DNA of 64,000 nucleotides from Longitalea arenae (GCF_016924755.1 NZ_JAFFJX010000001.1:868001-932000), one strand, 5' to 3'. Numbered from the stretch's first letter, positions 7,764 through 17,145 are shown. Notes: a model not told the origin generated them from the sequence alone. Made by a program: numbers and translations.

Positions 7764-8963
7764 ATGGCAGACATTGCATTGCTGATCAAGAAATATTTAA
7801 AGGATGACCTTGATGGGAATGAAAAACAAGAGTTGGAATCCTGGAAAAATGAATCTGAAATCAACCAGCAGATCTTTGACGAATTAATTGATGATCATTA
7901 TTTGATAAGCGCGGTTGCGGATGCTTATAAAATTGATTCGGACATCGTTGCCCGGCAAAAAATGCATGGGCTGATTACCGAAGAACCGCAATTGCCGGTA
8001 GAGGCTGAAGCTGAACCAGAAAAGACGATGATCAGATCATTATGGCCCAAGCTTGCTGCCGCTGCTGCGGTTATTTTGATCCTTCTTTCAATAGCCATAT
8101 TTTCTAAACAAGACCGCGAACCAGGCCCTCATGTGACCGGTAAACAAAAGGCAGAACCTGACATTGCACCAGGCGGCAGTAAAGCCACCCTGCAGCTTGC
8201 AGACGGCAGAACGATTGTTCTGGATAACACAGCTATGGGCCAGTTGGCTCGCCAAGGCGCCACACAGATCATGAGTAAAGACGGTCAGCTCGTGTATGCT
8301 CCCGGCGAGGAAGACGGCAAAAATGAGGTGTTATATAATACAGTGTCGACCGCAAAAGGGCAAACCTATCCTTTATTATTAAGCGATAACTCAAGGATAT
8401 GGTTAAATGCTGAGTCATCCATCCGTTTTCCCGTATCCTTTACCGGTAATGAGCGGAAGGTAGAAGTTACCGGCGAGGTATATTTTGAAATCGCGCACAA
8501 TGCAGCCAAGCCATTTATTGCCACAGTCAACGGAGTAAACATTCAGGTATTAGGAACAAAGTTCAATGTGAATGCCTATAAAGATGAAGAAGCTATTAAA
8601 ACAACACTAATAGAGGGTTCGGTTAGGGTTATCAACGGTATGCAAAGAAAGCAGATCAGGCCGGGGCAACAGGCGCAGGTGATTGCCAATGAAATAACGG
8701 TCACCGATGATGTGAACGTTGATAAAATAACCGCCTGGCAGCAGGGATATTTCCGGTTTTCAGAAGATAAACTTTCGGAAGCAATGAAAAATGTTGCCCG
8801 TTGGTATAATGTGGAAGTAGTGTATGAGGGCGGGGCAGCCAATGTGGAATTAACCGGCGATATCAACCGCAGCTCCAATCTTTCAAGCGTTGTGAAACTT
8901 TTGGCTGCTATGGATGTGAACGCAAGAATTGAAGGAAGAAAATTGATCCTGAAAGCGCAATAA
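7764..8963 (+). CDS. FecR-family anti-sigma factor (locus L1)
   Basis: 399 residues. A cytoplasmic anti-sigma part (1-96) is followed by one membrane segment (97-114, LAAAAAVILILLSIAIFS), then the periplasmic FecR domain with DVA-like start PDIAPGGSKATLQLADG, the LSDNSRIWLNAESSIRFP motif, GEVYFEIAHNAAKPF and VLGTKFNVNAY. The C-terminal DUF4974 domain begins near WQQGYFRFSEDKL. In this family the periplasmic part receives the signal from the STN domain of the cognate SusC and releases the sigma factor. Same strand as the sigma and SusC genes. Confidence 0.93.
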   Translation: MADIALLIKKYLKDDLDGNEKQELESWKNESEINQQIFDELIDDHYLISAVADAYKIDSDIVARQKMHGLITEEPQLPVEAEAEPEKTMIRSLWPKLAAAAAVILILLSIAIFSKQDREPGPHVTGKQKAEPDIAPGGSKATLQLADGRTIVLDNTAMGQLARQGATQIMSKDGQLVYAPGEEDGKNEVLYNTVSTAKGQTYPLLLSDNSRIWLNAESSIRFPVSFTGNERKVEVTGEVYFEIAHNAAKPFIATVNGVNIQVLGTKFNVNAYKDEEAIKTTLIEGSVRVINGMQRKQIRPGQQAQVIANEITVTDDVNVDKITAWQQGYFRFSEDKLSEAMKNVARWYNVEVVYEGGAANVELTGDINRSSNLSSVVKLLAAMDVNARIEGRKLILKAQ

Positions 8964-9165
8964 GCAATCTATATAAGGCCGGGAAACGTAAAAAAATGCA
9001 TAATTGAGGATATAATATATCAATAATCCTAAAAGATGTGCGCACCATACTGTAATCATGCCTTATCCGGCTTCCTACAGCCGTCTGACGCTTGCAAACC
9101 ACTTGAAAGCATTAACCATCCAACCTGGCCTACGAGTTAACCTTATGTCATTAAACATAAAACAA

Positions 9166-9193
9166 CGGCATCCCGCTGGCGGGCGGGACGCCG
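9166..9193. other. GC-rich hairpin between fecR and susC (L1)
   Basis: CGGC-A-TCCCGC (9166-9176) pairs with GCGGGA-C-GCCG (9183-9193) around a 6-nt loop, with one internal mismatch. On the minus strand it is followed by TTGTTTTATG, a weak T tract. Corresponding hairpins sit before the targets in L2, L3, L5 and L6. The rest of 8964-9250 contains no gene; a near-match antisense box (TTAGTTTG) lies at 9246-9239. Confidence 0.6.
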
Positions 9194-9250
9194 GTAAGAT
9201 AGGTTAACTGAAACGAGTGTGCATTTTTATTAACCTAACAAACTAAAGTT

Positions 9251-12200
9251 ATGCAAGATTTTGTTGCTTGCAAAGAGCCGGTTATTGCCGGCGCTGAACC
9301 AAAACCATTTCTGCTAAAAAGAATCCGAAAAATTGTATTGGTTATGAAGATAACCGCCATTTTATTGCTGGCTGCTTCATTGCAGGTTTCTGCCACAGGT
9401 TGGGGACAGGAGAAAATAAGCCTTTCTTTTAACGATGCACCGCTTGAACAGGTGTTTAGATCCATTACTGCTCAAACAGGGGTAGCCTTTCTTTACAGGC
9501 CGCAATATGTAAAGAATAAGAAGGTAACTATTCAGGTCACAAATGCCAATCTGAAAACGGTTTTGGATATATGCCTGAAGAATCAGCAGTTGACGTATGA
9601 GTTTATTGAAAAGAATGTGGCGATACGGCCGGTCAGGAAAATAGAAGAAAAGCCTGTCACAATAGTAGAAGCTACAAATGAGAATCCCCCATTGATTGAT
9701 GTGCGGGGCCGGGTGGTTAATGAAAAGGGCGATCCGGTGGAGGGGGTGACGGTTGCTGTAAAGGGCGGCGCTCAAAGAGCTATTACTGATAAGAATGGGG
9801 AATTTTCTCTTAATACTGTTGATCAGAATGCAACGCTTGTTTTTACCCATGTAAGTTTAGAAACGTTTGAATTAAAGGTGAGTGGGAAAACGGAGTTGGC
9901 AATAAGTTTAAAAACGAAGGTTAGTGCACTTGGAGATGTAACTGTCACTGTTAATACCGGGTACGAAAAAATTCCAAAAGAAAGAGCCACTGGATCTTTC
10001 GAGCTTGTTAACAACGAACAAATAAACAGACGTATTGGTGTAGACATACTGAGTCGTCTGGATGGAGTGACGACCGGCGTACTGTTTGATCGTCGAAGCA
10101 TGCAGGCCAATGCTACTGCTGTTGAGCCAGGTAATATACTCATTCGTGGATTAAGTACGCTAACAGGCTCCATCAAAACTCCGCTCATTATCGTCAATAA
10201 TTTTCCATATGCCGGCGATATCAACAATATTAATCCAAACGATATAGAGAACATAACCATTTTAAAAGACGCAGCCGCTGCCTCCATTTGGGGTGCACGG
10301 GCGGGAAACGGTGTCATCGTAATCACTACTAAGCAAGGCCAATTTAATCAACCGGCAGCCATTACTTTTACTTCAAATTTAAATTTTATTGAAAAGCCGG
10401 ACTTATTTAAGTATCCGGCAATGTCGTCGTCTGATTTTATCGACGTAGAGCATTATTTATTTGATAAAGGATTTTATAACGGCGATCTCAATGATCAGTC
10501 AAGTTATCCCGCTATGTCTCCCGTGGTTGAAATACTTTCACAACAAAAGTTCGGACAAATTTCGGTCCAGGAAGCCGCGGCAAAGATAGCGGAGTTAAGG
10601 CAACACGACGTTAGGCATGATTTCAATAAGTTCATTTATCGTAATGCAATTAATCAACAACATGCGCTTAATATCAAGGGCGGAACCGACAAAATTAAGT
10701 ATTCCTTTCTAGGAGGCTATGATAAATACGCTAGCAATCTGAGAGGAGATGAAGGAGAGAGAATAACATTCCGTACCGATAATACGTTAACGCTTGTTAA
10801 AAATCTGGAAATCCAGATAGGAGTTTCTTTTACTGACAATAGCACAAAAAATAACAGTCTTGGTAATTTTGGAAGTAATAACTACGATTACCGGATTTTT
10901 AATGGTAAACGTAGCTTGTATCCTTATGCCAGGTTTGCGGATGCAAATGGCCTTCCGCTTAGAATTGCTCGCGAATACCGAACAGGTTTTATTGATACGG
11001 CCGGGAACGGAACACTTCTCGACTGGAGTTATTTTCCGCTTGATGAACTACGCAATGCAGACAACACAGTAAAGCAAAGAGATGTAGTTATTAACTTAGG
11101 GGTAAATTATAAGCTTGCAGATTTTCTTCGTTTTCAGGTGAACTATCAGTTTCAAAATACAGATGGAATTGGCCGGAACTTTTATAGCGAGAGAACATTT
11201 TTTACCAGGGATTTGATTAACAAATTCTCCCAGGTGGGAGGCGGCGCTGTTACGTATCCTATACCCATCGGCGGCATCTTGGATTTAAATTATTTCGGGA
11301 TATCCTCAAAATACGGTAGAGCGCAAATTTCTTTTGATAAACATTTTTCATCATCTCATAAAATAGCCGCAATCCTTGGCGGTGAAATTTCCGAAAGAAG
11401 TCTATCAAGTAATAATGAACGTGCCTATGGCTTTAATGAAAATACTTTATCATATGTAGATGTTGATTATGTTACAGAATATCCATGGTATGCCAACATG
11501 GGCAGCGGTAACATTCCGCAGCAAAAGGATTATGGCCTTAAAACTGATCGATTTGTATCCTTGTTCGGTAATGCGGCTTATACTTTTAAAAGTAAGTATA
11601 CGGTTTCAACGAGTGCGAGAAGGGATGCAACTAATTTATTCGGCGTAAATACAAATGATAAATGGAAACCGTTGTATACTATTGGTGCCGCATGGGCTAT
11701 CTCGGAAGAAAACTTCTATAAGATGAAGTACATACCTTACTTACGATTAAGAACATCATTCGGGTATCAAGGAAATGTCAATAATACTCTTTCTCCCTCT
11801 GCAATTATATCAGCAGAACCGGCCAGCTCGAACTTCAATGTTAATCTTCCTTACACAAGTATTGTATCACCCGGCAATCCTGATTTGACATGGGAGTCTA
11901 TAGGCCAGTTAAATATAGCCGCTGACTTTCGGGGCTTCAATAATCGCATTTCCGGAAGTATTGAGTTTTATAAAAAGAAATCCAACAATCTCATTTACAA
12001 TTACCTTATTGACGAAACAACTGGAGTTACGAGTGTTCAAAAGAATAGTGCCGGCCTAAAAACGAGTGGGTTTGAAATAATGTTAAATTCTCTTAACGTC
12101 GATGGACCACTTAAATGGTTTACGGAAGTCGGTTTCACGTATGTCAATACAAAAATTACCCAATACTATTTGAATGATAAACTGAGGACAACAGCTGGAT

Positions 12201-12886
12201 TGATGGGTTCTTCCACAATTATTACATCTGTAAAGGGTAGATCACCTTACGGTATGTATAGCTATCCTTTTGCTGGATTAGATCCTGCGAACGGCGATCC
12301 ACAGGGATTCCTGGGTGGGTCTACAACAAAAGACTATCGCGCAATTTTTAATCAATCTATTGATACGGCTAACCTCGTTTATCACGGTTCAGCCATTCCA
12401 ACCAATTTTGGATTTCTAAATAACCGATTTTCATATAAAGGGTTCGCACTTCTTGTAAGCCTGAGCTACCGGTTGGGATATTTTTTTAGAAAAAGTACTA
12501 TTTCTTATTTTGCTCTATACAGAACTGGAACTGCACATGCTGACTATGTGAACCGATGGCAAAAAGCTGGTGACGAAAAAGTGACGACAATACCATCCCT
12601 GATTTATCCCGTATCGAATTCCCGCAGAGATGATTTTTATGCCCGTTCATCTGTTAATGTTTTAAAAGCCGATAACATCAGATTGGAATGCATTAGATTA
12701 AGCTACGATATTAAGCACTCGAAAAAACGGATACTATTTAAAAGTATCCAGGTATTTGCCAATGTAGAAAATATCGGGATTATTTGGAGGGCAAACAAAG
12801 ACGGTTTGGATCCTGACTATCAGCAGGGTGGTGCCACTTTCCCACCGCCTAAACGTACAGCCCTTGGGTTAACATGTAGCTTATAG
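9251..12886 (+). CDS. SusC/RagA-type TonB-dependent transporter with STN domain (L1)
   Basis: 1211-residue outer-membrane transporter. A long basic leader precedes the hydrophobic export signal (about 30-50, MKITAILLLAASLQVSATG), typical of STN-type SusC proteins. Next come the STN signalling domain (about 55-128), a carboxypeptidase-regulatory-like domain (about 150-215), the plug with LKDAAAASIWGARAGNGV, and a 22-strand-type beta barrel to the C-terminus. It should import an oligomer or other large nutrient using TonB energy and signal through FecR. The SusD partner follows after 45 nt. Visibly more AT-rich than the SusC genes of L2-L6. Substrate unknown. Confidence 0.94.
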   Translation: MQDFVACKEPVIAGAEPKPFLLKRIRKIVLVMKITAILLLAASLQVSATGWGQEKISLSFNDAPLEQVFRSITAQTGVAFLYRPQYVKNKKVTIQVTNANLKTVLDICLKNQQLTYEFIEKNVAIRPVRKIEEKPVTIVEATNENPPLIDVRGRVVNEKGDPVEGVTVAVKGGAQRAITDKNGEFSLNTVDQNATLVFTHVSLETFELKVSGKTELAISLKTKVSALGDVTVTVNTGYEKIPKERATGSFELVNNEQINRRIGVDILSRLDGVTTGVLFDRRSMQANATAVEPGNILIRGLSTLTGSIKTPLIIVNNFPYAGDINNINPNDIENITILKDAAAASIWGARAGNGVIVITTKQGQFNQPAAITFTSNLNFIEKPDLFKYPAMSSSDFIDVEHYLFDKGFYNGDLNDQSSYPAMSPVVEILSQQKFGQISVQEAAAKIAELRQHDVRHDFNKFIYRNAINQQHALNIKGGTDKIKYSFLGGYDKYASNLRGDEGERITFRTDNTLTLVKNLEIQIGVSFTDNSTKNNSLGNFGSNNYDYRIFNGKRSLYPYARFADANGLPLRIAREYRTGFIDTAGNGTLLDWSYFPLDELRNADNTVKQRDVVINLGVNYKLADFLRFQVNYQFQNTDGIGRNFYSERTFFTRDLINKFSQVGGGAVTYPIPIGGILDLNYFGISSKYGRAQISFDKHFSSSHKIAAILGGEISERSLSSNNERAYGFNENTLSYVDVDYVTEYPWYANMGSGNIPQQKDYGLKTDRFVSLFGNAAYTFKSKYTVSTSARRDATNLFGVNTNDKWKPLYTIGAAWAISEENFYKMKYIPYLRLRTSFGYQGNVNNTLSPSAIISAEPASSNFNVNLPYTSIVSPGNPDLTWESIGQLNIAADFRGFNNRISGSIEFYKKKSNNLIYNYLIDETTGVTSVQKNSAGLKTSGFEIMLNSLNVDGPLKWFTEVGFTYVNTKITQYYLNDKLRTTAGLMGSSTIITSVKGRSPYGMYSYPFAGLDPANGDPQGFLGGSTTKDYRAIFNQSIDTANLVYHGSAIPTNFGFLNNRFSYKGFALLVSLSYRLGYFFRKSTISYFALYRTGTAHADYVNRWQKAGDEKVTTIPSLIYPVSNSRRDDFYARSSVNVLKADNIRLECIRLSYDIKHSKKRILFKSIQVFANVENIGIIWRANKDGLDPDYQQGGATFPPPKRTALGLTCSL

Positions 12887-12931
12887 GTTGTAACCGTCAT
12901 AAGACAAATTTCTTACAGTAAAGCAACCATT

Positions 12932-14344
12932 ATGACAGACTATATCAAAATATGTATTTTGTTCAGCAATATTTATGTAACGAATAAAAATGTGGTGAGA
13001 CGGCTATTGCTATTTTCGTTAACTATTGCAGTTTATGTTTTTTGTACTGGATGCAAAAAATATTTAGATAAGAAGTCAGACCAAAGTCTCTCTGTACCTT
13101 CAGGATTAGCCGATTTGCAGGGTATGCTGGATGAGCCCAGATTGAATACAGCCATGGACCTTATAAATACGGGCACTGATGAGTACTATGTAACTCCAGA
13201 TGATTGGGCATCTGAAACAGAGCTCAACATGAATGCATATTTGTGGGATGGCAATGTTAATGATCTCGAAGATTGGCGCCGTCAGTATATAACAATATTT
13301 ACAGCTAATACTGCATTAGACAACTTACAAAATGTATCAACAACGGGAAAGGATGATATCGCGGATAATGTTAAGGGTACTGCCTTATTTCTTCGAGCGC
13401 ATAGTTTTTATCAACTTACTCAGTTATTTGCGCTGCAATATGACGGCAATACTGCAGCACAGGATTTGGGAATACCACTACGATTAAATTCAAATTTTAA
13501 TGTACCCAGTGTACGCTCTACAGTAGAGCAGACTTACGCCCGCATTATTCAGGATTTGGAGGACGCTTTGCCCTTGTTGCCAGTTGTGCCGGTAGTTAAG
13601 ACCCGTCCCTCCAAACCGGCGTGTTTTGCTTTATTAGCTAGAGCCTATCTTCAAATGGGTGATTTTACGAGGGCAAAAGAAAACGCGGAGAAATGCCTCA
13701 ATTTACATAATGAGCTGCTAGATTTCAATAATCAACAAGAAGTAGACAGCTTGTCGACTATGCCTATTAGCCGATTTAACAAAGAAGTAATTTTTTTCAC
13801 AAACACCGGCGCATGTTTGAACGCAAGTACCAAAGCTAAAATAGATTCCAATTTGTATAAATCTTACCATAATGATGATTTAAGAAAAAAAGTGTTCTTT
13901 AGCGACAACGGTGACCATACATACCGATTTATCGGTTCTTATAACGGCGGCGCAGAAGAATTATTTAATGGCTTGGCTAGTGATGAAGTGTTGTTGATCA
14001 AGGCCGAGTGTGATGCCCGATTGGGAAATATAGATGCTGCGATGACGGCTTTGAATTTGCTGCTTGAAAAACGCTGGCGAGCAACAACGTTTATTCCATT
14101 TTCCGCCTCCAGTGCAACTGATGCTTTACAGAAAGTGTTAGCAGAAAGAAAAAAAGAATTGATTTATCGAGGCACAAGATGGCCCGACATAAAACGATTG
14201 AACAAAGAGCCTTCATTTGCCCTCACCTTGAATCGTAATCTTAACGGCCAGGTCTACGAATTGAAGCCTAACGATAAGCGGTTTGCTTTGTTGATTCCAC
14301 AAGAGATAATTCAGTTAACCACCATGCCGCAAAACGAGCGTTAA
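12932..14344 (+). CDS. SusD/RagB-family outer-membrane lipoprotein (L1)
   Basis: 470 residues. A lipobox FCTGC puts the lipidated cysteine at about residue 41 of this frame, so the real start may be one of the GTG codons near residues 21-22, just before RRLLLFSL. The mature protein has SusD features: KKYLDKKSDQSL near the N-terminus, a TPR-like helical middle (ALFLRAHSFYQLTQLFA, FALLARAYLQMGDFTRAKENAEKCL) and the C-terminal block with LLEKRWRATT, ERKKELIYRGTRWPDIKRLN. It should cap the SusC barrel and bind nutrient at the surface. Confidence 0.92.
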   Translation: MTDYIKICILFSNIYVTNKNVVRRLLLFSLTIAVYVFCTGCKKYLDKKSDQSLSVPSGLADLQGMLDEPRLNTAMDLINTGTDEYYVTPDDWASETELNMNAYLWDGNVNDLEDWRRQYITIFTANTALDNLQNVSTTGKDDIADNVKGTALFLRAHSFYQLTQLFALQYDGNTAAQDLGIPLRLNSNFNVPSVRSTVEQTYARIIQDLEDALPLLPVVPVVKTRPSKPACFALLARAYLQMGDFTRAKENAEKCLNLHNELLDFNNQQEVDSLSTMPISRFNKEVIFFTNTGACLNASTKAKIDSNLYKSYHNDDLRKKVFFSDNGDHTYRFIGSYNGGAEELFNGLASDEVLLIKAECDARLGNIDAAMTALNLLLEKRWRATTFIPFSASSATDALQKVLAERKKELIYRGTRWPDIKRLNKEPSFALTLNRNLNGQVYELKPNDKRFALLIPQEIIQLTTMPQNER

Positions 14345-14386
14345 GTGCTAGAGCCTTATCAAACAATAATTAATAAATAATATAAA

Positions 14387-14890
14387 ATGAAGTCTAATAG
14401 AATCTTTATAAATGGTGTTTTAGTATTCTTACATGTGCATTGGTTCTTATTTAGTATTGCTCAGTCCCAAGTAGCAAATACGGATAACTGGCCGTATCCT
14501 TTGGTACAGGTTCTGGATTGGAGTAAAAGAGGAATTATAAATGGTGATGACTTTTATGCCAATACAAAAGACCAAATCATTAGGCAAATAGGCGAAGTAG
14601 AATTTAATAAACTGGAAAAGCACGACGATGTATATGGTTGGCCCCAATCCCTCAGAAAAAATTTGTTTGACAGGACGGATACAGCGGCGCAAAAAAAAGT
14701 GGATGCGAATTTTGAAAAACTTAAGGTTTATAAGATTGTAACGTATACTCATATTTTTGAAGGAAAGAATTGGGGAAAGTATGTCATCCTGAAGGCGCCG
14801 TACAAAGAAAATTCTTTTTTGGATAGTCCAGGTAAGTGGGAAGCTATCTATTTTGTTATGAAAGAAGAATATGCTAAGGAAATACGGTAA
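14387..14890 (+). CDS. Unrecognised secreted protein, last gene of L1
   Basis: 167 residues with an N-terminal signal peptide (about 1-27, ending FSIAQSQ). The mature part has no motif I recognise; it is rich in aromatic and charged residues (WPYPLVQVLDWSKRG, NWGKYVILKAPY). It starts 42 nt after the SusD stop on the same strand, with a terminator behind it, so it is probably co-transcribed with the uptake genes and works with them in the periplasm or at the surface. Confidence 0.7.
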   Translation: MKSNRIFINGVLVFLHVHWFLFSIAQSQVANTDNWPYPLVQVLDWSKRGIINGDDFYANTKDQIIRQIGEVEFNKLEKHDDVYGWPQSLRKNLFDRTDTAAQKKVDANFEKLKVYKIVTYTHIFEGKNWGKYVILKAPYKENSFLDSPGKWEAIYFVMKEEYAKEIR

Positions 14891-14950
14891 AATACCGGCT
14901 GGCAGTATAGACGTAAAGGATGCGCTGCGGCCCTGAGTTTTACCTTGTAA

Positions 14951-14985
14951 AAGGGCTGACTCATACTTTGAGGCAGCCCTTTTTG
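14951..14985. terminator. Bidirectional terminator between L1 and the convergent small gene
   Basis: AAGGGCTG (14951-14958) pairs with CAGCCCTT (14974-14981), with T on the plus strand and a shorter A/T flank on the other. It separates the end of L1 from the minus-strand gene at 15002. Confidence 0.8.
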
Positions 14986-15001
14986 AAGTCATTCTTTTTA
15001 A

Positions 15002-15322
15002 CTAGAATTGTTTCTTTTCCAGGTTAGCAGATTCTGCCTGATCACTTAAGCTGCCGTTACCATTTGCATCTGCAGCAGGGAAATATGTGTTGTTGAATTC
15101 ATCTTCAGTAATGGTACCGTTTGCATCATCAACTCTGAACCACCAAATGGTAGTATTTGTTGAATGCGTACCCGGGCTGCTACTTTGAACGGCATAGTTA
15201 GAGAAACTGTTTTCAGCGCCAGAGCCATCATAAACAATATAACGAATAGCAAATTTGGGTGAAAAAGCGCTAAAGCCAATTGCTAAAACGACGGCGGATA
15301 AAGCCAGCAAATTACGTTTCAT
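15002..15322 (-). CDS. Small exported protein, unknown function
   Basis: 106 residues from the ATG at 15322, chosen because it opens a signal peptide (MKRNLLALSAVVLAIGFSAF); the longer frame to 15397 adds a non-signal leader. It resembles the short secreted DUF6520-type peptides of Bacteroidota in its N-terminus, but I am not sure of the family. The C-terminal half has Asp/Asn/Gly-rich loops (DDANGTITEDEF, DANGNGSLSDQ) that look like loose calcium-binding loops. A TAACTTTA sequence just upstream is close to a -7 box. Confidence 0.65.
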   Translation of the reverse strand: MKRNLLALSAVVLAIGFSAFSPKFAIRYIVYDGSGAENSFSNYAVQSSSPGTHSTNTTIWWFRVDDANGTITEDEFNNTYFPAADANGNGSLSDQAESANLEKKQF

Positions 15323-15456
15323 AATTAAAAATTTAAAGTTAATAGATTTGTTACCTACTCTTTTAAAGGTTTTCGGTATTCCCTTCCCAATATTCAAGCG
15401 ATTGGGTTTCGCCTTCCTGCTTTTGCCGGCCGGGCGCTGGCAGAATTATTGCGCAA

Positions 15457-15930
15457 TTAGTTGTATACTGTGCGTTGGTCTCCAGATCTTAAATGTGTGT
15501 TGCTGGTATTGAATAACCGTAGTAATATTCCTCCGGCGGAAATCAGTGATACTGTCACAATTACCATCCACTTTTGAGGCCGGGATATATGATTAAATAT
15601 GCCACCAAAATCGTGTGGATTATGAGGGTAGCGTAACATTGTTATCCCAGCAAACACTGCTAATAGAATAAACGATATAAAGCCGGCTGTCCTCGTAATA
15701 GGGAAGAACAAAAGTGTTAACGTTATTGCTTCAATCACTATTATTATCCATGCAATAGTCGTGGTATCGACTGTATAAAATCCCAACATGCCTTTCAAGT
15801 TGCTTAATTCTGTTATGCTGCTTATTAGTGTATACGCTGAGAACAGTATTATGACAAATGCTATGATATCTTCCAAAAAGAATCGTTTCTGAAAACCGGC
15901 GACATATAAAGTTTTATTTTTCATATCCAT
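15457..15930 (-). CDS. DoxX/MauE-like four-helix membrane protein
   Basis: 157 residues from the ATG at 15930, preferred because an AAAGGA sequence sits upstream and the longer frame starts with TTG. Four hydrophobic segments are visible (FLEDIIAFVIILFSAYTLI; TIAWIIIVIEAITLTLLFF; AGFISFILLAVFAGITML; WMVIVTVSLISAGGILL). A HDFGGIFNHI loop before the last helix matches the position of the cysteine loop in MauE-like redox membrane proteins, but has no cysteines. Role unknown; possibly a quinone- or redox-associated protein. It lies 345 nt downstream of the AraC-type gene on the same strand. Confidence 0.65.
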   Translation of the reverse strand: MDMKNKTLYVAGFQKRFFLEDIIAFVIILFSAYTLISSITELSNLKGMLGFYTVDTTTIAWIIIVIEAITLTLLFFPITRTAGFISFILLAVFAGITMLRYPHNPHDFGGIFNHISRPQKWMVIVTVSLISAGGILLRLFNTSNTHLRSGDQRTVYN

Positions 15931-16274
15931 ATTGTTAATTGTCACATTTCCTTTATGGAAAGCACATATTTGGCGTCTTGAAAATTTTTCTGTATTCGAA
16001 TTCAAAAGGTGATATTAAATAGCCATGACGCATTTAATGTCAACACCCTCCATCTTGTCATTAGTAAGTTAGGCCTGTAGCAGATCATTCATGTGGAACA
16101 CAACAGTGCGGGAAAGCCGCTTCAAATCATCAACCTCATATTCTTGGTTTCTTTGTATAAGCAAGTTAAGTACTAGTTCTGAAACTTTGCGGATATGTTG
16201 CTATCCTAAAAATGTAAACTGTTCTATTTTTTATAGCCTATTGTTGTAGTAGACTAAACTGCAAATGCTTAGGA

Positions 16275-16637
16275 TTACAACTGATTCTTTTTTTCAATCA
16301 GATTTTTTTTTACCCATTCTTCGGGGCCGATAGTATATACCTTTTTAAAGCTCCTGGTGAAGTTATTATGATACTCCTGGTAACCACATTCGATGGCAGC
16401 TTCCTTTACCGTCATGCCGGAAAGCAGCATATTACCAGCTTCTTCCATACACTTTTTTAACTTATAATGTTGTATGGTTGCACCAGTTAAATGCTTAAAA
16501 ATGGGTAACACTTTATACCTGTTAACTCGAAATTTCGCAGCCAGTTCTGTAGCACTGAGCTTATTCAGTGGGTTTGCATCGATGAATTCCTTTATTGAAA
16601 TGGCTGCATCATTGATGGATGATTGTTTACTGATCAT
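16275..16637 (-). CDS. AraC-type transcriptional regulator (DNA-binding domain only)
   Basis: 120 residues containing only the AraC/XylS double helix-turn-helix: first HTH around SATELAAKFRVNRYKVLPIFKHLTG, second around MTVKEAAIECGYQEYHNNFTRSFKKVYTIGPEEW. There is no ligand-binding N-terminal domain, so it is a short stand-alone regulator of the kind common in Bacteroidota. Its promoter carries a perfect inverted repeat (16685-16707), suggesting self-regulation. The downstream membrane-protein gene may be a target. The 344 bases at 16006-16274 plus the 15931-16005 leader show no other gene. Confidence 0.88.
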   Translation of the reverse strand: MISKQSSINDAAISIKEFIDANPLNKLSATELAAKFRVNRYKVLPIFKHLTGATIQHYKLKKCMEEAGNMLLSGMTVKEAAIECGYQEYHNNFTRSFKKVYTIGPEEWVKKNLIEKKNQL

Positions 16638-16678
16638 ATTAGGTAAGGTTTACTTTCACACTGGTTATTGCGTTCGAT

Positions 16679-16707
16679 CAAAGATAGTCTATTTATAAGA
16701 TAGACTA
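16679..16707 (-). promoter_or_regulatory. AraC-gene promoter with overlapping inverted repeat
   Basis: On the minus strand TATCTTTG (16686-16679) is an exact TAnnTTTG -7 box, about 42 nt from the start codon. Directly upstream of it, and overlapping it by two bases, lies TAGTCTAT-N7-ATAGACTA (16685-16707), a perfect 8-bp inverted repeat. A regulator bound there would block the promoter. The rest of 16708-17112 has no gene. Confidence 0.55.
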
Positions 16708-17112
16708 ATGAGGGCTGTGCTAGTTGTAAAAGATCTTCCGTAAGTATGCGGTTTGTCACTAGTTATTGTAGCGACCAATTCAGGGCCAAATTTCTTAAAT
16801 TGTTACCATGCGTTATAAACTTATCTCTCACTTCATGCCAGGTAAGTGTAAGGTAACCGTATTGTCATACAAGGGATAACAGATTATTACGTGGCACCTT
16901 TATTTAAAAACAGAATTTATTTTAGTAACCAGGATAGCGGAGGTTGCCTGGTTAAACTTCATGAACCCCTTCAATAAGGGGCGAACGAACCATGTTGCCT
17001 CCTAAATTAAAGCCATCAATCAATTAACCGCCTGTTCGGTGCCAGGCCTGTTACAAACTTGTTAAACAAAGCTCATACCTCACATTTAAATTCACTTTTT
17101 CCAAAATACCCC

Positions 17113-17145
17113 TATCTTTGTACTGTAATAATAATTGTTACAGTA
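17113..17145 (+). promoter_or_regulatory. Rrf2-gene promoter and operator
   Basis: TATCTTTG (17113-17120) is an exact -7 box. Immediately after it, TACTGTAA-N9-TTACAGTA (17121-17145) is a perfect 8-bp inverted repeat covering the expected transcription start and the first base of the ATG. The same core, CTGTAA-N9-TTACAG, recurs before the reductase gene. Confidence 0.65.

Noticed and set aside
15383-15392. CTTCCCAATA, reverse complement of the mnmE 3' end TATTGGGAAG (4856-4865), as a possible island boundary
   Set aside because: Only 10 bases, in inverted rather than direct orientation, with no integrase nearby; a chance match is quite possible in a window of this size.
15931-16005. N-terminal extension of the DoxX/MauE-like gene
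   Set aside because: It needs a TTG start, while an ATG with a purine-rich upstream sequence lies at 15930.
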